Below are positions 32,580 to 37,430 of a DNA stretch of 37,430 bases, piece by piece (position 1 is the first letter of the stretch; each line of letters starts with the position of its first letter). The position numbers were made by a program, and so were the translations under genes. The DNA comes from Candidatus Hydrogenedentota bacterium. GTDB lineage: Bacteria > Hydrogenedentota > Hydrogenedentia > Hydrogenedentales > CAILVY01. Location: NCBI GenBank assembly GCA_029565395.1, contig JAKQOG010000018.1, positions 1 to 37,430 on the forward strand, in the 5' to 3' direction. The notes under the pieces are model-generated. The model was not told the origin of the DNA and did not search any database. It saw only the letters and a list, made by a program, of their open reading frames with translations.

Positions 32580-35500
32580 TTATGGTTCGCGGTAACCTTC
32601 GTCCAAGGGGCTGTTGGGGCTTGGAGCAGTGGGTTCGGCGTTGCTTGGGGCGATACGCGCCTGTACCCCATATTCGTAGATGATCTGGACGATTTTTGGG
32701 CCTTGACAGCCATGGCCGGGGATTTCGCGGGTGGCGAGGGCTTCGAAATCGTTGTAGACGGTTTCACGTTGCCATGTGCCCAGTGCGGTGGTGTTGCCTG
32801 AGGAGTCTTTTTCCCGGCGGAATACCTGGTATTCCGCAGAGCCGGGCACCAGCGTCCAGGTGACTTCTACGTGATCCGTGAATGCGCCATCGCTGGCAAT
32901 GAGGTTTGCAGGGGCATCGGGCGGGTCGGCGGTCGATGGGTTGGCGTCCTGGCCGTCCGGGCGTCCGTCTTCATCGGTATCGGGGAGGTACGGATTTGTG
33001 AAGGAGACGGTGGCTTCGTGGAGATCATCGAGTCCGTCGCCGTCTGAATCGTCATCGAGATAATTGGGGATGGTATCGTTGTCCGGGTCTCCCAAGCCTT
33101 CGGCGAGGTCCGGCAGAGAATCGTTGTCGGAGTCTGGATCCAGGTAATTTGGAATGGTGTCGGTATCCGGATCGCCGACGCCTTCCTCGATATCCAGGAT
33201 GCCGTCGCCGTCGGAGTCGTCATCGATGGCGTTGTACAGGGAGTCGTCATCGGGATCCTCCATGCCTTCTTCCGCGTCGGGGATGCCGTCATCATCGGAA
33301 TCGGCATCGAGATAGTTGGGGAGGGTATCGTTGTCCGGGTCGCCCGAACCTTCCACGATGTCCGGGATGCCGTCGCCGTCGGAGTCGTCGTCGAGGGCGT
33401 TGATATAGAGATCGTTATCCGGGTTTTCGGCGCCGTCTTCGGGGTCGGGGATGCCATCGCCGTCGGAGTCGTTACTGTAGGGATCGGTTCCATATTGAGC
33501 TTCGAGCGAGTCGGGCCAGGAGTCGTCATCGGAATCGAGATCAAGGTAATTGGGGAGGGCATCATTGTCGGGATTTTCCTGTCCTTCATAGACATCATTG
33601 ATGCCATCGCCATCAGAGTCCGGGTCGATGTAATTGGGGAGGGTGTCGTTATCGGGGTCGTCTACTCCTTCTGTTTTATCCGGAATGCCATCGGCATCGG
33701 AATCAAGGTCGATGTAGTTGGGTTTTAAATCGGAATCCGTGTCCACCGTTCCCTCGACTTCGTCCGGGATGCCGTCATCATCCGAATCCAGATCGAGAAA
33801 GTTATAGATCTTGTCGTTGTCTGTATCCCAATAGCTTTCGATAAGGTCGGGAATTCCGTCGCCGTCTGAGTCGAGATCGAGATAATTGGGGATGGTGTCG
33901 TTGTCTGCGTCGTTCGTTCCTTCGATGACATCGCCGATTTTATCGCCGTCGGAATCGGGGTCGATGGGGTTGATGAGCCCGTCATGATCCGGATCGTCAA
34001 AGCCCTCGGCATTGTCAGGGATGCCATCGTTGTCCGTGTCGGCCAGATAGGGGCTGGTGTGGTAGATATTGGCTTCATCGGCGTCACTGAGGGTGTCATC
34101 GTCCGAGTCAGTGTCAAGGAAATTGGGTTTTCCGTCATGGTCAAAGTCCCCCATGGGCTCCTGGGCGTCGGGGAGGGTGTCATCATCTGAATCCAGATCG
34201 AGATAGTTGGGAATGCCGTCCAGATCGGGGTCCCCGGCGCCTTCGACGGCGTCAGGGATGCCGTCGTTGTCTGCGTCTCGGTCGACGAGATTGGGGAATC
34301 CATCGCCATCGGGGTCCGCAGTGCCTTCCACAGCGTCGGGGAGGGTATCGCCGTCGGTGTCTCCCGGGGTCATGACCGGGATCCATTCCGCTTTGTCTCC
34401 CGTGCGGTTATGGTGATGCAGCAGGAGCAATCCGAGGGGGCCGACGGGGGAGCAGTAATCGGCGGTTTCATCTTCACATTCAAGGATTCCTGCGGGGTAA
34501 TACCCCTGATCATCGAAATACACGGGGAAGGTATTACCGTCGAGGTCTGGGAACATGGGGGGGCCGGGGGTGTTGTCGCGAAAGTCGAGACCGGGATGTG
34601 CCGGATCGTACAGGATTCGGGTCCGGATGCCTGGAATCAGTTCCGTGGGCGCCTGATCGATGGCCAGAGAATCATCTTCGATAGAGAGGGATTCGATACG
34701 GAAGGCAAAGCTGGAGTCTTCGCTGGTGAGCCCGATATCGCGGACACGCAGGGGCAACACCATGATATTGGTCATGAAGGGAACCGTATTGCGTTCTCCA
34801 GCGGCGTAATAGTTGATAAAGCCTCCATCGCGGTCAAGGGAAGCGAAATCATAGAGCCGGGCGGTGAACACATCGGGATAGCGCCCGCCTTCGGTTTCAC
34901 TGGCCTGTTGATGGAAGCTTCTCAATCGAAATTCAGAGAGGCCGTCCTTATCGGTGTCGAGGTAAATGTTGAATACGGGCCAATGGAGGGAGAACCAGTT
35001 GTTTTGCGTTACAAGGGCGATGTAGACCGTGGTGTCCTCAAAACTGAGCCCGGCGGCGAGGCAATCGGCGTAATCGCTTGCCGCGCCGATGTATAGGATA
35101 TCGGCGGCATTCTGGAGACCGGTGGAGCTGGCATCGTCGGGGCTGTAACAAAGCAATTCGAAGGCGCTCAGGAGGGATTCTTCCGCCAAGGGGAAGGGGC
35201 CGGGAGTGATGAGGGATTGCCCCTCCAGCGGCACATTCAAGCTGGGTGTTGTTTGCACGTCCAGAAGGTCTATTCCGGCGTGCATATCGGATACGGGGCG
35301 CACGGCGCCATAGAAGGGCACGCGCAACGTATTGTCTTTTTGCGCGGGGGTGAGTTGCACAAAGCCGGATACCTCGCTGATCCAATAGCGTTCGTTGCCG
35401 CTGAAGTTTGTTTTGGCGGCGGGATCGCGAGAGTGTTGCATGGCGGCGGCATCGGCCTGCAAGTGCAGGGTGAGGTCGGCATATGTGCCTGGGGCGATGG

Positions 35501-37190
35501 AGCCGGTGGATGCAGGATCCAAACTGATCGTGATGCCGGGGATATCGGTGAGGATATCCAGTGCGGCATTGTAATTAACAGGAGAGGTTCCTTTATTCAG
35601 AACGCGGATAGTTCTGTTTTCCGTTTCATTTCCAGCGGCTTCGCGGGTTTGAAATGTTACACTGACCGCTTCGGGGGCATCGGCATCGAATGCGACGACA
35701 CTTTTTTCGGCCAACAGATTCACCTGGGCGCGGCCTGCGCCCGCACGCGCCGGGGCCGATTTGGGCAAGCCGTAATTGGAGGCCGAGAAGACATCGGCGG
35801 CGTTGTTCATCAGGAGCGCCTTAAGTTCCGCAATGGACCATTCAGGGCGGCTCTGACGCAGGAGGGCCATGGTTCCGGCGATATGCGGCGCGGCCATGGA
35901 AGTGCCGCTCATGTCACGGTAGAGGGTGGACAGATTCACGGCTTTGGCGGCGGCGGAGCGAATGGCCCGGCCCGGTGCTGTAATGTCCGGTTTGAGGAAA
36001 AACGAACCATCGCCACTGCCGGAGGGCCCGCGTGAGGAGAAATAGGCAATTTTATCCGGGGAAAGTTCTGGATAGCTTGGGTCCTGATCTTCACAGGCGG
36101 CCACGCTGATGACGGCAGGCGCGGCGGCGGGCATTCCCGCGGAAAAATAAGTGTCCCAGGAGTTTCCTGCCGAGGCAACGATGATGACGCCCACTGCGGC
36201 GGCGTTGCCGCAGGCGATGGCTTCGGGGGCGTCGGCGGGGCCAAAGGCTTCGCCGAGGGACATGTTCAGCACGTCCAGATGGTCGGAGAAATCACCATCG
36301 GCATTGGGGTCTACGGCCCATTCGATAGCGGGCAGCAGCAGATCGCTGTCGCCGGAGGCGCCGAAAATTTTCAGGGCATAAAGACTTGCTTCGGGGGCGA
36401 CGCCGGGACCAATTTTCATGGTGGCGACAGGGGTAGTCTCTGAATAGGAACCAATATAGGTGGCATTGCTGGAAGTTACGCCGAAGCCCGCCACGGTGCC
36501 TGCTACGTGAGTGCCGTGACCATTCGCGTCCATGGGATCCGGGTCGGGAAAGGGGGTATCGTTGAATATATCGGTGGAATCATAGTCATCGCCGCAGAAA
36601 TCGTATCCGCCGACTACTTTAGCGGTTGGGAACGGGATGTCGCCCAGGACCGTGGGATCGTTGGCCTGGTAGACGTCATTGGCGCCGGAGCCGCCGAAAT
36701 CGGGATGGACGTAGTCGATGCCGGTGTCGACGATGCCGACGGAGATGTTCTTGCCGGTGAGTGCGAGGCCGGGGTAATTCCAGAGGGTGTTTGCGCCGAT
36801 AAAGGGCACGCTGGTGGAATTGTGCAATTGCACGGAATGGAGGCGGTGCACAGCCCGCACGCCGGGGAGTGCGGAGAGTTGCGCAAGCTGACCGGAATCC
36901 ACGCGAAGCGCTATCCCATTGAAAATTCGCTGAACGCGGAACAGGGGCTGGACCGCGCCGGACTTGGCGTCGAGCGTATCGAGCAGGGCCTGTTGCGCCG
37001 ATTCGATTCGAGCGAGTTGTTTTTGCGCGGCCCTGACCGGCTCCGCTTTCTGCCGGATCGCATCCACATACGCTTTCGCCGCAGGGGCGTCCTGGAGTTC
37101 CACAATAACTTTGGCCGATGTGTCCGCATCCGCATAGACCCCAAAAACACAGAGCCCTGCGATTATTGAGAGCCACCCTCGTCTGAACAT
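32580..37190 (-). CDS. Secreted subtilisin-like (S8) protease with TSP3-like repeats and Fn3 domain
   Basis: 1536 residues from ATG 37190, preceded by GAGGTG 8 bases upstream and followed by a signal peptide (LSIIAGLCVFGVYADA). Domains: I9-type propeptide about 28-125; S8 catalytic domain about 145-490 with Asp155 (VGIVDTGID), His228 (GHGTHVAG), oxyanion Asn343 (ASAGNS) and Ser431 (SGTSMAAP); beta-rich Fn3-like and unassigned region to about 955; about 18 acidic calcium-binding repeats of the thrombospondin type-3 kind, most 28 residues long (DSDGDGIPD...DPDNDTLPNYLD); and a C-terminal fibronectin-III-like domain (APANLIAS ... YEYGVQA). No sorting anchor is seen. Role: extracellular proteolysis with a calcium-stiffened stalk. 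Confidence 0.93.
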   Translation of the reverse strand: MFRRGWLSIIAGLCVFGVYADADTSAKVIVELQDAPAAKAYVDAIRQKAEPVRAAQKQLARIESAQQALLDTLDAKSGAVQPLFRVQRIFNGIALRVDSGQLAQLSALPGVRAVHRLHSVQLHNSTSVPFIGANTLWNYPGLALTGKNISVGIVDTGIDYVHPDFGGSGANDVYQANDPTVLGDIPFPTAKVVGGYDFCGDDYDSTDIFNDTPFPDPDPMDANGHGTHVAGTVAGFGVTSSNATYIGSYSETTPVATMKIGPGVAPEASLYALKIFGASGDSDLLLPAIEWAVDPNADGDFSDHLDVLNMSLGEAFGPADAPEAIACGNAAAVGVIIVASAGNSWDTYFSAGMPAAAPAVISVAACEDQDPSYPELSPDKIAYFSSRGPSGSGDGSFFLKPDITAPGRAIRSAAAKAVNLSTLYRDMSGTSMAAPHIAGTMALLRQSRPEWSIAELKALLMNNAADVFSASNYGLPKSAPARAGAGRAQVNLLAEKSVVAFDADAPEAVSVTFQTREAAGNETENRTIRVLNKGTSPVNYNAALDILTDIPGITISLDPASTGSIAPGTYADLTLHLQADAAAMQHSRDPAAKTNFSGNERYWISEVSGFVQLTPAQKDNTLRVPFYGAVRPVSDMHAGIDLLDVQTTPSLNVPLEGQSLITPGPFPLAEESLLSAFELLCYSPDDASSTGLQNAADILYIGAASDYADCLAAGLSFEDTTVYIALVTQNNWFSLHWPVFNIYLDTDKDGLSEFRLRSFHQQASETEGGRYPDVFTARLYDFASLDRDGGFINYYAAGERNTVPFMTNIMVLPLRVRDIGLTSEDSSFAFRIESLSIEDDSLAIDQAPTELIPGIRTRILYDPAHPGLDFRDNTPGPPMFPDLDGNTFPVYFDDQGYYPAGILECEDETADYCSPVGPLGLLLLHHHNRTGDKAEWIPVMTPGDTDGDTLPDAVEGTADPDGDGFPNLVDRDADNDGIPDAVEGAGDPDLDGIPNYLDLDSDDDTLPDAQEPMGDFDHDGKPNFLDTDSDDDTLSDADEANIYHTSPYLADTDNDGIPDNAEGFDDPDHDGLINPIDPDSDGDKIGDVIEGTNDADNDTIPNYLDLDSDGDGIPDLIESYWDTDNDKIYNFLDLDSDDDGIPDEVEGTVDTDSDLKPNYIDLDSDADGIPDKTEGVDDPDNDTLPNYIDPDSDGDGINDVYEGQENPDNDALPNYLDLDSDDDSWPDSLEAQYGTDPYSNDSDGDGIPDPEDGAENPDNDLYINALDDDSDGDGIPDIVEGSGDPDNDTLPNYLDADSDDDGIPDAEEGMEDPDDDSLYNAIDDDSDGDGILDIEEGVGDPDTDTIPNYLDPDSDNDSLPDLAEGLGDPDNDTIPNYLDDDSDGDGLDDLHEATVSFTNPYLPDTDEDGRPDGQDANPSTADPPDAPANLIASDGAFTDHVEVTWTLVPGSAEYQVFRREKDSSGNTTALGTWQRETVYNDFEALATREIPGHGCQGPKIVQIIYEYGVQARIAPSNAEPTAPSPNSPLDEGYREP
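32940..34380 (-). repeat. 84-bp tandem repeat array in the S8 protease
   Basis: Most units are exactly 84 bp (for example GAATCGTCATCG at 33046 and the equivalent GAGTCTGGATCC at 33130). They encode 28-residue paired Asp-rich loops. Three units are shorter and replace the second Asp loop with NIYHTSPYLAD, AQYGTDPYSND or ATVSFTNPYLPD. Confidence 0.85.
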
Positions 37191-37342
37191 AGTGTTTTCA
37201 CCTCTATTTCGCGCCAATACCATCGCCTGAGTCACTCATGACGGGATTATACCTATAAATTGCGCATAAAGATACTGGGAGGCGGGTGACGGGCCTGCGT
37301 CATCAAAGGAGGTTTTCAAATTTTGTTGTTTTTTTGCCAGAG

Positions 37343-37367
37343 ATATTGTAGATTGTATCTACAATAT
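37343..37367. promoter_or_regulatory. Inverted repeat upstream of the terminal gene, likely operator
   Basis: A perfect 10-bp inverted repeat, ATATTGTAGA / TCTACAATAT, with a 5-base spacer. TACAAT inside the right arm resembles a -10 box. It sits 37 bp before the start codon at 37405, a typical place for an autoregulated small-gene operon. Confidence 0.55.
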
Positions 37368-37404
37368 AACCAAGGATATGATTGAACATAGGAGGAGACA
37401 TGCC

Positions 37405-37430
37405 ATGAGTAAGGTTGAGCAAATCGAACA
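37405..37430 (+). CDS. Start of a gene cut by the window edge (possible antitoxin)
   Basis: ATG at 37405 follows AGGAGG with 9 bases between and opens MSKVEQIE before the window ends. Short proteins beginning MSxVEEIE are frequent among addiction-module antitoxins, and the upstream palindrome fits autoregulation. Eight residues are not enough to assign a family. Confidence 0.45.

Noticed and set aside
32867..33613. 248-codon minus-strand frame rich in Met, Thr, Pro, Ile
   Set aside because: It is the alternate frame of the Asp-rich repeat array, so its periodicity is a by-product.
33000..34400. Regular repeats considered as a CRISPR array
   Set aside because: Units of 84 bp have no constant repeat plus unique spacer pattern, encode acidic loops in frame, and no cas gene is present.

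Overview
The window looks like a contig piece from an uncultured, heterotrophic, Gram-negative bacterium. It carries many secreted carbohydrate-active and scaffold-type proteins, two twin-arginine-exported Gfo/Idh/MocA oxidoreductases, NHL beta-propellers, a HEAT/VCBS protein and a large subtilase with calcium-binding repeats. This mix is common in Hydrogenedentota, Planctomycetota and similar lineages. That placement is inferred from gene content only; no rRNA or marker gene is present.

Layout. 1-1.8 kb: a 5'-truncated sugar-phosphate nucleotidyltransferase / beta-helix / kinase fusion resembling the MurU-AmgK peptidoglycan recycling pair. 1.8-7.4 kb, minus strand: a single reading frame joining a complete radical-SAM glycyl-radical activase to a complete glycyl radical enzyme (GRE), followed 15-18 bp later by a secreted six-hairpin-like protein. 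7.8-12.5 kb, plus strand: a GH95-like exported glycosidase and a lipoprotein type-B carboxylesterase. 12.5-13.9 kb, minus: an exported Gfo/Idh oxidoreductase. 14.3-16.8 kb: two convergent AAA/DUF4143 ATPases, each preceded by an inverted repeat. 17.1-24.8 kb, minus: two paralogous NHL proteins, a second exported Gfo/Idh oxidoreductase and a 1187-residue HEAT-repeat/VCBS protein. 24.8-29.7 kb is an accessory, scarred zone: a RhuM remnant, a triple-hairpin repeat, two overlapping membrane protein genes, a truncated second copy of the HEAT gene 5' end with its promoter, a tRNA-His-like 3' fragment and an AlbA_2/HATPase protein. 29.8-32.1 kb, minus: an exported alpha/beta hydrolase and a possible secreted hydrolase, probably co-transcribed. 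32.6-37.2 kb, minus: an S8 protease with about 18 thrombospondin-type-3-like repeats. The last 26 bases start a new gene behind a perfect inverted repeat.

How the genes fit together. Most intact genes point to degradation of extracellular polymers: glycosidase-like proteins, esterases, a protease and sugar oxidoreductases. The fused activase-GRE is the most unusual object. It keeps the Cys/Glu and Gly radical residues of diol dehydratase/eliminase-type GREs but differs at two substrate-pocket positions, so it may perform a new or modified dehydration or C-X cleavage. Its proximity to a GH95-like (fucosidase-family) protein hints at deoxy-sugar breakdown without any microcompartment genes in view; that link is speculative. 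The many gene-end remnants, tRNA 3' fragments and dispersed hairpins show repeated past rearrangement.
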